Source: Sphingobium fontiphilum (GTDB lineage: Bacteria > Pseudomonadota > Alphaproteobacteria > Sphingomonadales > Sphingomonadaceae). From it: a stretch of DNA of 64,000 nt. Below the pieces are notes generated by a model, which worked only from the letters and a program-made list of their open reading frames with translations, was not told the DNA's origin and did no database searches. Below, one piece after another: positions 16,233 through 24,704 of this stretch (positions are counted from its first letter, which is position 1; each line of letters starts with the position of its first letter). The position numbers were made by a program, and so were the translations under genes. The DNA lies in assembly GCF_014196635.1 (NCBI RefSeq), contig NZ_JACIEB010000005.1, positions 1 to 64,000 of the forward strand, written 5' to 3'.

Positions 16233-16973
16233 ATGAGCAGGCGCAAGCTGGTAGTGGGCAACTGGAAGATGAACGGGCTGCGCGCGCAATTGCCGCAGGT
16301 GGAAGCGATCGGCGCGCTGGCCGCCGCGCATCCGGCGGCCGAGGTTGGCCTGTGCCTGCCCGCGACACTGATCGCCGCCGCCGATGCGGTCAAGGGCGCG
16401 GCCTTTGTCGGCGCGCAGGATTGCCACATGAAGGACAGCGGCGCCCATACCGGATGCCTGTCCGCCGCGATGCTGGCGGAGGCGGGCGCGACATGGACCA
16501 TCGTGGGCCACAGCGAACGGCGGCAGGACCAGGGCGAAAGCGACGCCGACATCGCGGCCAAGGCGCTGGCGGCGAAGGCGGCGGGCCTGAAAGTCATCCT
16601 GTGCGTGGGCGAAAGCCTGGACGTGCGCGATTCGGGCGACGCGGAAGCGGTCGTATCGGCGCAATTGCTGGCGTCGTTGCCGGAGGGCGCGGCGGCCGAC
16701 TGGCTGGCCATCGCCTATGAACCGATCTGGGCGATCGGCACCGGCCGCATCCCGACCATGGACGCCGTGGCGGCGATGCACGCCGCCCTGCGCGGCGCGC
16801 TCGCCAGTCGCATCGGCGCGGAAGCCGACGGCATGCGCATCCTCTATGGCGGGTCGATGAACGGCGACAATGCCGCCGACCTCATGGCCATTGCCGACGT
16901 CGACGGCGGGCTCGTGGGCGGCGCGAGCCTGTCCGCCGACAAGTTCGCGCCGGTGATTGCCGCGGCGGGGTAG
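16233..16973 (+). CDS. tpiA: Triose-phosphate isomerase
   Basis: Interconverts dihydroxyacetone phosphate and glyceraldehyde 3-phosphate. The 246-aa TIM barrel shows the N-terminal NWKMN (K12), the catalytic His in VGHSERR (H93), the catalytic Glu within AYEPIWAIGTG, and the phosphate loop LYGGSMN near the C-terminus. GGGACG precedes the ATG. It is divergent from ppiD with a 194-bp shared intergenic region. Confidence 0.97.
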   Translation: MSRRKLVVGNWKMNGLRAQLPQVEAIGALAAAHPAAEVGLCLPATLIAAADAVKGAAFVGAQDCHMKDSGAHTGCLSAAMLAEAGATWTIVGHSERRQDQGESDADIAAKALAAKAAGLKVILCVGESLDVRDSGDAEAVVSAQLLASLPEGAAADWLAIAYEPIWAIGTGRIPTMDAVAAMHAALRGALASRIGAEADGMRILYGGSMNGDNAADLMAIADVDGGLVGGASLSADKFAPVIAAAG

Positions 16974-17040
16974 TGGGGGCCTTTGCAAGCGGGATGAAAA
17001 TAAGGGGCGGTTTCAAACAGCAAGAGACATTTGCCTCTTT

Positions 17041-17130
17041 GTCATGCTGGACTTGGCTCAGCATCCTTCGCGCCTCCGGAGACGGCTGTTGATGGGGAGA
17101 AATGGACCCTGAAACAGGTTCAGGGTGACG
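17041..17130. repeat. Bipartite REP-like palindromic element (sphingomonad type)
   Basis: In the 306-bp tpiA-secG gap, two imperfect palindromes stand about 40 bp apart. The first is ATGCTGGACTTGGCTCAGCA, at 17044-17063. The second, 17104-17126, is built on ACCCTGAA and TTCAGGGT. I recall paired motifs of this kind as dispersed repeats in sphingomonad genomes. It may end tpiA transcription. The rest of the gap holds no gene. Confidence 0.55.
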
Positions 17131-17279
17131 AAGGCGGAAGGTGACTTCAACCCACCCGAAGCGGACTTGCGCGCTGTCGAGGGGGCGCCACCGGAATCCC
17201 ACAGGTTGCCCCCGCGCGGCTTCGTCGCTATGTGCGCGCGCAGGTCTTTATTCCAAAATAGTCTGGACAGTCGCAGCCC

Positions 17280-17654
17280 ATGTTCACCTTCCTCCTTGTC
17301 GTGCAGGCCATTATCGCCGCCTGTCTCGTGACCGTCATCCTGATGCAGCGGTCGGAAGGCGGCGGCCTGGGCATGGGCGGCAGCCCGTCGGGCTTCATGT
17401 CGGCGCGCGGCGCGGCGGATTTCCTGACGCGCTCGACCACGGTGCTGGCGACCGTCTTCGTCCTGCTGTCGATCGCGCTGGCGGTGATCGCTTCGGTGCG
17501 CCATGCGCCCGGCAGCATCGACACGTCGCTGGTGAAGCAGGCGACGCCCGCGACATCCGGCCCCGTCCCCGCCGGCGACGATCCGCTGGCCGGTGCGGCG
17601 CAGGCCGTCGGCAACGGCGCGGCCAGCAACGGCGCGGTCCCGCTCGCCAACTGA
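17280..17654 (+). CDS. secG: Sec translocon subunit SecG
   Basis: SecG is the small accessory membrane subunit of SecYEG that assists SecA-driven export. The 124-aa product has two membrane segments (about 2-20 and 55-77). The typical first-helix end and loop reads LMQRSEGGGLGMGGSPSGFM. The Ala/Gly/Pro-rich tail (SGPVPAGDDPLAGAAQAVGN) is common in alphaproteobacterial SecG. It sits 86 bp before pyrG, an arrangement usual in this group. Confidence 0.93.
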   Translation: MFTFLLVVQAIIAACLVTVILMQRSEGGGLGMGGSPSGFMSARGAADFLTRSTTVLATVFVLLSIALAVIASVRHAPGSIDTSLVKQATPATSGPVPAGDDPLAGAAQAVGNGAASNGAVPLAN

Positions 17655-17740
17655 TTTTATCGTCAATTCATCTTTTTTTGAGCGTGCGGGGCTTCGCGCG
17701 CTTGCCCTTTGTTGTTCCGAAAGGCTAAGCCTCCTCTCCC

Positions 17741-19375
17741 ATGGCGCGGTATATTTTCATCACCGGCGGCGTGGTCTCCTCGCTCGGCAAGGGCCTTATG
17801 GCCGCATCGCTCGCAGCCCTGCTGCAGGCGCGGGGTTTCCGTGTTCGCATTCGGAAGTTCGACCCTTATCTGAACGTCGATCCGGGGACGATGAGCCCCT
17901 ATCAGCATGGCGAAGTCTATGTGACCGACGACGGGGCCGAAACCGACCTCGACCTGGGCCATTATGAACGCTTTACCGGCGTTTCGGCGCGGCAGGCGGA
18001 CAATGTGACGCAGGGCCGCATCTACCAGACGATCATCACCAAGGAACGGCGCGGCGATTATCTGGGCGCGACGGTGCAGGTTATCCCGCACGTCACCGAC
18101 GAGATCAAGGCGTTCGCCATGGCGGAGACGGACGATCTGGACTTCGTGCTGTGCGAGATCGGCGGCACCGTCGGCGACATCGAATCGCTGCCCTTCATGG
18201 AGGCGATCCGCCAGCTCCACAACGATCTGGGCCGGGGCCAGTCGATCTTCGTCCATGTGACGCTGGTTCCCTATATCGCTGCGGCGGGCGAGCTGAAGAC
18301 CAAGCCGACGCAGCACAGCGTGCGCGAACTCACCTCGCTGGGCATCCAGCCCGACATATTGCTGTGCCGGTGCGAACAGCCGTTGCCAGAGGGCGAGCGG
18401 CGCAAGATCGCGCTGTTCTGCAACGTGCGGCCCGAAGCCGTCATCCCGGCGCTGGACGCGAAGAGCATCTATGCCGTGCCCCAGCAATATCATGCCGAGG
18501 GGCTGGACGCCGAAGTGTTGCGCGCCTTCGGCATCGAAGGGTCGCCGCAGCCCTCGCTCGACCGCTGGGCCGACATCATGGACCGGCAGCAGAACCCCGA
18601 AGGCGAAGTGACCATCGGCGTGGTCGGCAAATATGTCGGCCTGCCCGACGCCTATAAATCGCTGCACGAGGCGCTGACCCATGGCGGCTTCGCCAATCGG
18701 GTGAAGGTGAACATCAAGTGGCTGGACGCCGAGCTGTTCGAGGCAGAGGGCGCGGACATCGCCGCCCGGCTGGAGCCGATGCACGGCATCCTCGTCCCCG
18801 GCGGCTTCGGCGTGCGCGGTTCGGAGGGCAAGATCGCATCGGTACGCTTCGCGCGTGAACGCAACGTCCCCTTCTTTGGCATCTGCCTGGGGATGCAGAT
18901 GGCCTGCATCGAGGGCGCGCGCAACACGGCGGGCATCGCGGCGGCGTCGACCACCGAATTTGGCGACACCAGCGAGCCCGTCGTCGGCCTGATCACCGAA
19001 TGGATGAGCAAGGAAGGGTTGCAGAAGCGCACGGCGCAGACCGATCTGGGCGGCACGATGCGGCTGGGCGCCTATCCCGCCAAGCTGGACGGCAACAGCG
19101 TCGTTTCGGGCATTTATGGCGCGACCGAAATCAGCGAACGCCACCGCCACCGTTATGAGGTGAATGCGGGCTATCGCGAACCTTTGGAAAAGGGCGGCCT
19201 CATCTTCTCGGGCATGTCGCCCGACGGCACGCTGCCCGAAATCGTCGAGCGGCCCGACCATCCCTGGTTCGTGGGCGTGCAGTTCCACCCGGAACTCAAG
19301 TCCAAGCCTTTCGACCCGCACCCGCTGTTCGCCAGCTTCATCGCGGCCGCGGTCAAGCAGAGCCGCCTTGTCTGA
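17741..19375 (+). CDS. pyrG: CTP synthase
   Basis: Aminates UTP to CTP using glutamine. The 544-aa product has the N-terminal synthetase domain: [17 protein letters not shown] with its P-loop-like motif, then [15 protein letters not shown] and [21 protein letters not shown]. The C-terminal class I glutaminase has C382 in [18 protein letters not shown], and the His-x-Glu in [10 protein letters not shown]. All catalytic elements are present at full length. Confidence 0.98.
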   Translation: MARYIFITGGVVSSLGKGLMAASLAALLQARGFRVRIRKFDPYLNVDPGTMSPYQHGEVYVTDDGAETDLDLGHYERFTGVSARQADNVTQGRIYQTIITKERRGDYLGATVQVIPHVTDEIKAFAMAETDDLDFVLCEIGGTVGDIESLPFMEAIRQLHNDLGRGQSIFVHVTLVPYIAAAGELKTKPTQHSVRELTSLGIQPDILLCRCEQPLPEGERRKIALFCNVRPEAVIPALDAKSIYAVPQQYHAEGLDAEVLRAFGIEGSPQPSLDRWADIMDRQQNPEGEVTIGVVGKYVGLPDAYKSLHEALTHGGFANRVKVNIKWLDAELFEAEGADIAARLEPMHGILVPGGFGVRGSEGKIASVRFARERNVPFFGICLGMQMACIEGARNTAGIAAASTTEFGDTSEPVVGLITEWMSKEGLQKRTAQTDLGGTMRLGAYPAKLDGNSVVSGIYGATEISERHRHRYEVNAGYREPLEKGGLIFSGMSPDGTLPEIVERPDHPWFVGVQFHPELKSKPFDPHPLFASFIAAAVKQSRLV

Positions 19376-19383
19376 AACCTCTC

Positions 19384-19420
19384 GATGACGGTTATGATGC
19401 GGCGCAATAGAACCGTCATC
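19384..19420 (+). terminator. Hairpin after pyrG, terminator-like
   Basis: GATGACGGTT (19384-19393) pairs perfectly with AACCGTCATC (19411-19420) across a 17-nt loop, 8 bp after the pyrG stop. There is no T-tract, so intrinsic termination would be weak. Confidence 0.4.
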
Positions 19421-19509
19421 CGGCCGTCATTACGGCTTCATCGCCGCGCCATGGCGACGTAGCGCGCGCGCCCTAGGCGCTTCCCCGACCATCAGGGGAA
19501 AATCCGACC

Positions 19510-19689
19510 ATGCGCCTGCTGGACGCCAAGGTCGCGGTTGACCTGACCCGCAATATCCGCCTGTTTGCCGAAGGACAGAATCTGACCGATGAGCCGACCC
19601 GGCAATATCAGGGCGGCGTACGCAACTGGGTGACGCAGGATGAACGCTATGGCCGCACCTTCTATATTGGCGCATCGCTGAAATGGTAA
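19510..19689 (+). pseudogene. TonB-dependent receptor, C-terminal remnant
   Basis: The 59-codon frame reads LDAKVAVDLTRNIRLFAEGQ, then NLTDEPTRQYQGG, and ends DERYGRTFYIGASLKW before the stop. This is the hallmark last two beta-strands of a TonB-dependent outer-membrane receptor, including the terminal aromatic. The rest of the receptor (normally 700-1000 aa) is missing, since the region up to pyrG holds only 134 bp. It is therefore a truncated relic. Its last codons overlap the start of the next gene, so that gene was probably once coupled to the intact receptor. Confidence 0.8.
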
Positions 19690-20498
19690 GCGGCATCGCG
19701 CTGCTGCTGGCGCTGGCGGCGGGAGGGACGCAGGCGGACCTGCCCCCTTCCCCGCCGCCCGCGCCGGTGACATTGCGGATGCCCGCCCCCGAAGCGCGGC
19801 AGGGCGCGGCGTCCGACGGCGAATTTGTCTATGCCATCGACAATGACCGGATCGGCAAATATCGCATCGCCGACGGCCAGCGCGTGGCGCAATGGCAGGG
19901 CGAGCGGCGGCTGTTCCCGCACATGAACAGTTGCACGGTGGTTGAGGCGCAGTTGGTATGCGCCGCGTCCAACTATCCCGCCGTGCCGCAGACCAGCGCC
20001 ATCGAGTTTTTCGACACCGCAACGCTGCGCCACGTCCGCACCGTCAGCCTGGGCTTCGGCCCCGGATCGCTGACCGCGCTCGACCGGCATGCCGGCAAAT
20101 GGTGGGCGGTCTTCGCCCATTATGACGGCAAGGGCGGCGAGCCGGGCCGCGACCATCGCTATACGATGCTGGCGCGGATGGACGATGATTTCCGCGTCGA
20201 ACAAAGCTGGGCCTTTCCCGCGCCGGTGCTGGAGCGGATGGCCCCCTATAGCTGTTCAGGGCTGAGCTGGGGCGCGGACGGGCTGATCTACGCCACCGGG
20301 CACGACCGGCCGGAACTCTATGCGCTGAAACTGCCCGAAGCGGGATCGGCGCTGGAACTGGTGACGACGCTGGGCATCGCGTCGCCCGGACAGGCGATCG
20401 ACTGGGATCCCAGGGCGCCGCGCCGCATCTGGTCCATCGACCGCGCGGCATCGGCCATGGTGGCGAGCGAGATGCACCGACCTAAGGACAAGCCCTGA
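19683..20498 (+). CDS. Exported beta-propeller-like protein of unknown function
   Basis: The 271-aa product begins with a signal peptide (MVSGIALLLALAAGGTQA). Repeating blade-like segments follow: ASDGEFVYAIDNDRIGKYRI, LSWGADGLIYATGHDRPELY and IDWDPRAPRRIWSIDR. These suggest a small propeller, perhaps related to SMP-30/NHL or YncE-like proteins, but no enzyme motif is certain. The start overlaps the stop of the TonB-receptor remnant by 7 bp. In sphingomonads such exported proteins often follow a TonB receptor, so it may have lost its transport partner. Confidence 0.7.
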   Translation: MVSGIALLLALAAGGTQADLPPSPPPAPVTLRMPAPEARQGAASDGEFVYAIDNDRIGKYRIADGQRVAQWQGERRLFPHMNSCTVVEAQLVCAASNYPAVPQTSAIEFFDTATLRHVRTVSLGFGPGSLTALDRHAGKWWAVFAHYDGKGGEPGRDHRYTMLARMDDDFRVEQSWAFPAPVLERMAPYSCSGLSWGADGLIYATGHDRPELYALKLPEAGSALELVTTLGIASPGQAIDWDPRAPRRIWSIDRAASAMVASEMHRPKDKP

Positions 20499-20549
20499 TA
20501 GACGATTTGCCCATGGCGCAGGGCGTCACAGGCCTCTAAAAGGGGCGAC

Positions 20550-21053
20550 ATGAGCCCTGTCGTCCTCATCCTGATCTTCATCGCCACGGTCGCGTCGATG
20601 GAGGGTTTCGCCTATGTCATGCATCGCTGGGTGATGCACGGGCCGGGCTGGTTCCTGCACGCCAGCCATCACCGCCCGCGCAAGGGCGCGTGGGAGTGGA
20701 ACGACCTGTATTTCGTCATCTTCGCCCTGCCCTCCATCCTGATGCTGCTGGGCGGGGTGCAATGGGGCTGGGGCGCATGGGCGACGGCGATGGGCGCGGG
20801 GATCGCGGCCTATGGCGCCATATATCTCGGCTTTCACGACATCATCGTCCATCGCCGGGTGGCGCACCGCTATGTGCCCCGGTCTCGCTACATGAAGCGG
20901 ATCGTGCAGGCGCACCGGCTGCACCATGCGGTCGAGACAAAGGCGGGCACGGTCAGCTTCGGCTTTCTGGTCGCGCCCCACCCCGCCGCGCTCAAGGCGC
21001 AACTCGCGCGTGGCGGGCGGGCGGGCGTGCGCAAGAGCGCCGCTTCCTCCTGA
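20550..21053 (+). CDS. crtZ: Beta-carotene 3-hydroxylase
   Basis: A membrane di-iron hydroxylase that adds hydroxyls to the beta rings of carotenoids (beta-carotene to zeaxanthin). The 167-aa product carries the His clusters of the fatty-acid-hydroxylase superfamily: HRWVMHG, HASHH, HDIIVHRR and HRLHHA. Hydrophobic helices lie between them. It is consistent with the yellow pigments of sphingomonads. It is isolated from other carotenoid genes here. Confidence 0.93.
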   Translation: MSPVVLILIFIATVASMEGFAYVMHRWVMHGPGWFLHASHHRPRKGAWEWNDLYFVIFALPSILMLLGGVQWGWGAWATAMGAGIAAYGAIYLGFHDIIVHRRVAHRYVPRSRYMKRIVQAHRLHHAVETKAGTVSFGFLVAPHPAALKAQLARGGRAGVRKSAASS

Positions 21054-21118
21054 ACCCCCTTGGGTTTGGGCGGCAATCCCATTATGGAGGCTGCGCTTAG
21101 CCGCGAAGGAAACGCATT

Positions 21119-22003
21119 TTGATCCTGGACATCGCCGCCGCCGCTTCGGGCGCCATCAGTTTCAAGGATCTGGGGCTGGACCCGGTCGCCATCGACCTCG
21201 GCTTCTTCACCATCAAATGGTATAGCCTCGCCTATCTGGCCGGGATCATCATCGGCTACTGGTATCTGCTGAAGCTGATTGCGCAGCCCGGCGCGCCGAT
21301 GGCCCGCCGCCATGCCGACGACATGATCTTTTATGCGACGCTGGGCATCATCATCGGCGGGCGCATGGCCTATGTCATCTTCTACCAGCCCGAAATATTG
21401 CAACGTCCGGCCGACATCTTCAAATTGTGGAATGGCGGCATGTCGTTTCACGGCGGCGCGATCGGCATGTTCGCGGCGGTGCTGTACCTTTCGTGGAAGG
21501 ACAAGCTCAGCTGGATGCGGGTGGGCGACTATATCGCCTGTTGCGCGCCCTTTGGCCTGTTCTTCGGCCGCCTCGCCAATTTCGTGAACGGCGAATTGTG
21601 GGGCAAGGAAACCGATGTGGCCTGGGCCATACGCTTTCCTGAGCATGTCGCGGGCGTTTGGATCGAAGGGCCGCCGCGCCACCCGAGCCAGCTTTACGAA
21701 GCCGGGCTGGAGGGGCTGGCGCTCGGCCTGATCCTGGCCTTCGCCTTCTGGAAGACGAAGGCGCGCTATGAGCCCGGCAAGCTGGGCGGCATCTTCATGC
21801 TGGGCTATGGCCTGTTCCGCTTTTTCGTGGAATATTTCCGCGAGGCGGACGCGCAACTGATGGAATTCGCCGAGCGCACCGGGCTGCACATGGGCCAGTG
21901 GCTATGCGTGCCGATGATCCTGGGCGGCGCATGGCTGATCGCGACCGCCAAGGGGCGGCGGACCCGGGTGGAGCCGACCGCCGGCAACGCCAGTGTCGGC
22001 TGA
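21119..22003 (+). CDS. lgt: Prolipoprotein diacylglyceryl transferase
   Basis: Transfers diacylglycerol from phosphatidylglycerol to the lipobox cysteine of prelipoproteins in the inner membrane. The 294-aa multi-pass protein has the family motifs [30 protein letters not shown] and [12 protein letters not shown]. The start is a TTG at 21119 with GAAGGA upstream, and no ATG fits better. The 3' end overlaps the next gene by 11 bp. Confidence 0.95.
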   Translation: MILDIAAAASGAISFKDLGLDPVAIDLGFFTIKWYSLAYLAGIIIGYWYLLKLIAQPGAPMARRHADDMIFYATLGIIIGGRMAYVIFYQPEILQRPADIFKLWNGGMSFHGGAIGMFAAVLYLSWKDKLSWMRVGDYIACCAPFGLFFGRLANFVNGELWGKETDVAWAIRFPEHVAGVWIEGPPRHPSQLYEAGLEGLALGLILAFAFWKTKARYEPGKLGGIFMLGYGLFRFFVEYFREADAQLMEFAERTGLHMGQWLCVPMILGGAWLIATAKGRRTRVEPTAGNASVG

Positions 22004-23084
22004 CCGCTCGTCGGTTGATCCGGGCGCACTGCCCCTGCCGCAACGGCTGGCGCGGCAGATCGAGGCGGGCGGCCCCATTTCCATCGCCCATTATATGGCG
22101 GAGGCGAACGCCCATTATTATGGCGGCCGCGACCCGCTGGGCCAGGATGGCGACTTCACCACCGCGCCGGAAATCAGCCAGATGTTCGGCGAACTGGTGG
22201 GCCTTGCGCTGGCCGACATGTGGATGCGCTCGGGCCGTCGTCCTAACCCGCTTTATGTCGAACTGGGGCCGGGCCGGGGCACGCTGGCCGCCGACGCATT
22301 GCGCGCGATGGAGGGGGCGGCGCTTGCCCCGCGCGTCCATTTCGTCGAGACGAGCGAAGCGCTCAAATCCCGGCAGAGGGTGCTGCTGCCCCACATCACC
22401 CATCATGATTCCATCGACGGGCTGCCCACCGAAGGGCCTTTGCTGGTCGTCGCCAATGAATTTTTCGACGCCCTGCCGATCCGCCAGATCGTCCGCACCG
22501 GATCGGAATGGCGCGAGCGGGTCGTCATTCGCCGGGAAAGCGGCGAGGGCATCCAGTTCCTCCCCATGCCCGGCTACCGCCAGATCACATCCGGCCTGCC
22601 GGCGCTGGCCGAGCAGGCGCAGGACGGCGCAGTGATCGAAACGCCGCCCGCCGGGGCCGCCATCGCCCTGACGCTGGCCAACCGCATCGCGCGGCAGGGC
22701 GGCGGCGCGATCATCATCGACTATGGCTATGAAGGCCCGGCCATTGGCGACACGTTGCAGGCGGTGCGCCGCCACCGCTTCGTCGATCCCTTCCGCGATC
22801 CGGGCGAGGTCGACCTGACCGCCCATGTCGACTTCGCCGTGATCGGCAACATGGCGCGTCAGGCGGGGCTGCGGGTATTGGGTCCGGTCGGCCAAGGCGA
22901 TTTCCTGCGGCGGCTGGGCATCGACGTGCGCGCCGCGCAACTGGCCGCCGCCCGGCCCGACCATGCGCAGGCGCTGGAAATCGCGCGCCAGCGGCTGACC
23001 GCCGACGATCAGATGGGAACCCTATTCAAGGTGATGGCCTTTGTGCATCCCGACTGGGCCGAACCGGCCGGGTTCGAGGGCTGA
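21993..23084 (+). CDS. MidA/NDUFAF7-family SAM-dependent methyltransferase
   Basis: A class I methyltransferase of the family whose mitochondrial member methylates a complex I subunit during assembly; the bacterial substrate is less certain. The 363-aa product shows [20 protein letters not shown], then [17 protein letters not shown], the SAM-binding [17 protein letters not shown], and [12 protein letters not shown]. The C-terminal part contains [13 protein letters not shown]. It starts within the last codons of lgt, indicating coupled translation. Confidence 0.88.
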   Translation: MSADRSSVDPGALPLPQRLARQIEAGGPISIAHYMAEANAHYYGGRDPLGQDGDFTTAPEISQMFGELVGLALADMWMRSGRRPNPLYVELGPGRGTLAADALRAMEGAALAPRVHFVETSEALKSRQRVLLPHITHHDSIDGLPTEGPLLVVANEFFDALPIRQIVRTGSEWRERVVIRRESGEGIQFLPMPGYRQITSGLPALAEQAQDGAVIETPPAGAAIALTLANRIARQGGGAIIIDYGYEGPAIGDTLQAVRRHRFVDPFRDPGEVDLTAHVDFAVIGNMARQAGLRVLGPVGQGDFLRRLGIDVRAAQLAAARPDHAQALEIARQRLTADDQMGTLFKVMAFVHPDWAEPAGFEG

Positions 23085-23088
23085 GCGC

Positions 23089-23955
23089 CTAGGCCAGGAA
23101 ATCCCGCAGTTCGGTAACGAAATCGTCGAAACGGTCATGCTGCACCCAGTGGCCCGCCCGTTCAAAACTGGTGACGCGCGGATCGCGGAACTGCGCCAGC
23201 CGATTTCCCTCTGAAGGGTGGCGGGCCCAGCTATCCGCGCCATGGACAAGCCAGACCGGGCAATCGATCCGCCGCCACAGGACAAAGCGTTCCTGATCGC
23301 TCAGATCGTCGGGATAGAAGGCGGTGAAATAGGGATCATATTTCCAGCGGAAGCCGCCATCCTCATCGCCGGTCACGCCATGAATAGCGAGGTGACGGGC
23401 CAAATCCTCGTCCAGATGCGGATGGGCCTGCCGCATCCGCGCCAGCGCATCATCCAGCCGGGGATAATGACGGGGCGTCAGCCTATGCAGCCTGATCCGC
23501 CGGTCGAGGAAATTGCCCCAGCGGCTTTCCACCGGTTCGCGCCCGGAGAAACTATCGAGCCCGATGCCTTCGATTGCAGCAAGGCGTCGCACATTCTCGG
23601 GGAATACCCCGGCATAGCGAAGCGACAGGGCGGCCCCCAGGGAGTGGGCCACGATGGCGACCGGACCATCGCCCAGATGTCGCATCAACGCCAGCAGGTC
23701 GCCCACCATATAGGCGGAGGCATAGGCGCCGTCGGGCGACCAGGCGCTGTCGCCATGGCCGCGCAGGTCGAGCGCCACGACATGCCAGTTCGCCCGGAAG
23801 GCGCGCGCCACCCGGTCCCAGCTGCGCGCATGGTCGCGCCCGCCATGGACCAGCACCAGCAAAGGCGCGCCTTCATTGCCCCAGTCGACATAATGCATCT
23901 GGAGCCGTTGCGACGCAAAATAATGGGACGCGGGTTCGTCCGTCCCGTCAGCCAT
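23089..23955 (-). CDS. Alpha/beta hydrolase
   Basis: The 288-aa product has the alpha/beta-hydrolase fold: oxyanion-hole HG in LVLVHGGRDHARSWD, nucleophile Ser in IVAHSLGAALSLRY, and a final His in FERAGHWVQHDRF. The substrate is not predictable. The ATG at 23955 lies inside the end of the tetR gene (8-bp overlap), so both are made from one leftward transcript. The efflux operon is transcribed away from tetR. The hydrolase may act on the same compound that the regulator senses, but that is inference. Confidence 0.85.
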   Translation of the reverse strand: MADGTDEPASHYFASQRLQMHYVDWGNEGAPLLVLVHGGRDHARSWDRVARAFRANWHVVALDLRGHGDSAWSPDGAYASAYMVGDLLALMRHLGDGPVAIVAHSLGAALSLRYAGVFPENVRRLAAIEGIGLDSFSGREPVESRWGNFLDRRIRLHRLTPRHYPRLDDALARMRQAHPHLDEDLARHLAIHGVTGDEDGGFRWKYDPYFTAFYPDDLSDQERFVLWRRIDCPVWLVHGADSWARHPSEGNRLAQFRDPRVTSFERAGHWVQHDRFDDFVTELRDFLA

Positions 23956-24616
23956 GCTGTGCAACCTCCGCCGTCGGGGCGTAAGCACGCAGAAAGGTCG
24001 CAACCGCAAAGCTGGTATCGGCCTCGATCTGTTCGTCGGTCATGCCGTGGATGATGCCGACGAGCACCTGTTGATAATCATTGGCCTGGCACAGGCTGAC
24101 CAGACAGCGGGCCGCAAATAGCGGGTCGTCGCGGCGCAGCACCCCGCGATCCATCGCCTTGACCAGATAGTCGGCGAGCAGCAATTTCATGCGACCAGGC
24201 GCGCGCTCGTAAAAGATGCGGCCGATTTCCGGGAAGCGCCCGGCTTCGCCAACAATCAGCCGGTGCAAAGCGATTGCTTCGGGAGACGCGATTCGCACGA
24301 GCAGGGCGCGACAGACGTTGCGCAGCGTCGCTTCAATGTCGGCGCAAGGGTTGAACAGACGCATGATCTGGCCTTGCAAAACACCCGTCGCCTGATCGAG
24401 CACCGCCGCGAACAGCGCCTCCTTGGAGGGAAAATAGCTCCACAAAGTGCCTTTCGATCCACCCAGTTCCGCAGCGACGGCGGACATGCTGGTGGCGGCA
24501 TAACCCTGATCCAGAAAGGTGCGGCTGGCGATGCGCACGATTTCGTCGCGCCGCTGCTGACGGCGCGCTTCCCTTCTGCTCGCAGTGGAGCCACAAGAGG
24601 AGGAACTGCAATTCAT
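23948..24616 (-). CDS. TetR/AcrR-family repressor of the adjacent efflux operon
   Basis: The 222-aa product has an N-terminal TetR helix-turn-helix (DEIVRIASRTFLDQGYAATS, then GGSKGTLWSYFPSKEALFAAV). A ligand-binding C-terminal part follows, with the TetR_C-like SLCQANDYQQVLVGII. The start at 24616 is the best in-frame ATG before the domain; the first 17 residues are Ser/Arg-rich. The gene is divergent from the NodT-EmrAB operon, with two matching operators in the 88-bp gap, so it most likely represses both directions. Confidence 0.88.
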   Translation of the reverse strand: MNCSSSSCGSTASRREARRQQRRDEIVRIASRTFLDQGYAATSMSAVAAELGGSKGTLWSYFPSKEALFAAVLDQATGVLQGQIMRLFNPCADIEATLRNVCRALLVRIASPEAIALHRLIVGEAGRFPEIGRIFYERAPGRMKLLLADYLVKAMDRGVLRRDDPLFAARCLVSLCQANDYQQVLVGIIHGMTDEQIEADTSFAVATFLRAYAPTAEVAQHG

Positions 24617-24621
24617 ATTGC

Positions 24622-24637
24622 CGTACCATATAGTACG
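24622..24637. promoter_or_regulatory. TetR operator 1 (proximal to tetR)
   Basis: CGTACCATATAGTACG has inverted CGTAC/GTACG half-sites. It is also found, in reverse orientation and with 13 of 16 bases identical, at 24683-24698. It overlaps the likely tetR promoter on the minus strand (a TTGTCA-like box at 24647-24652 and TATATG within the operator). Confidence 0.6.
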
Positions 24638-24682
24638 TTTTTTCTGTTGACAAGCGACCGGCAGCGGCGGCAAAGGCGCATT

Positions 24683-24698
24683 CATACTGGATGGTACG
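24683..24698. promoter_or_regulatory. TetR operator 2 (proximal to the efflux operon)
   Basis: CATACTGGATGGTACG is the reverse-complement relative of operator 1 (13/16). It lies just before the start of the outer-membrane channel gene at 24705, where binding would block transcription or initiation. Confidence 0.55.
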
Positions 24699-24704
24699 GT
24701 TTTA

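Noticed and set aside
17663-19321. 552-aa minus-strand frame opposite pyrG and other long antisense frames (for example 24702-26375 and 47536-48855).
   Set aside because: All lie opposite genes with clear catalytic motifs, and none shows a recognisable domain or start signal.
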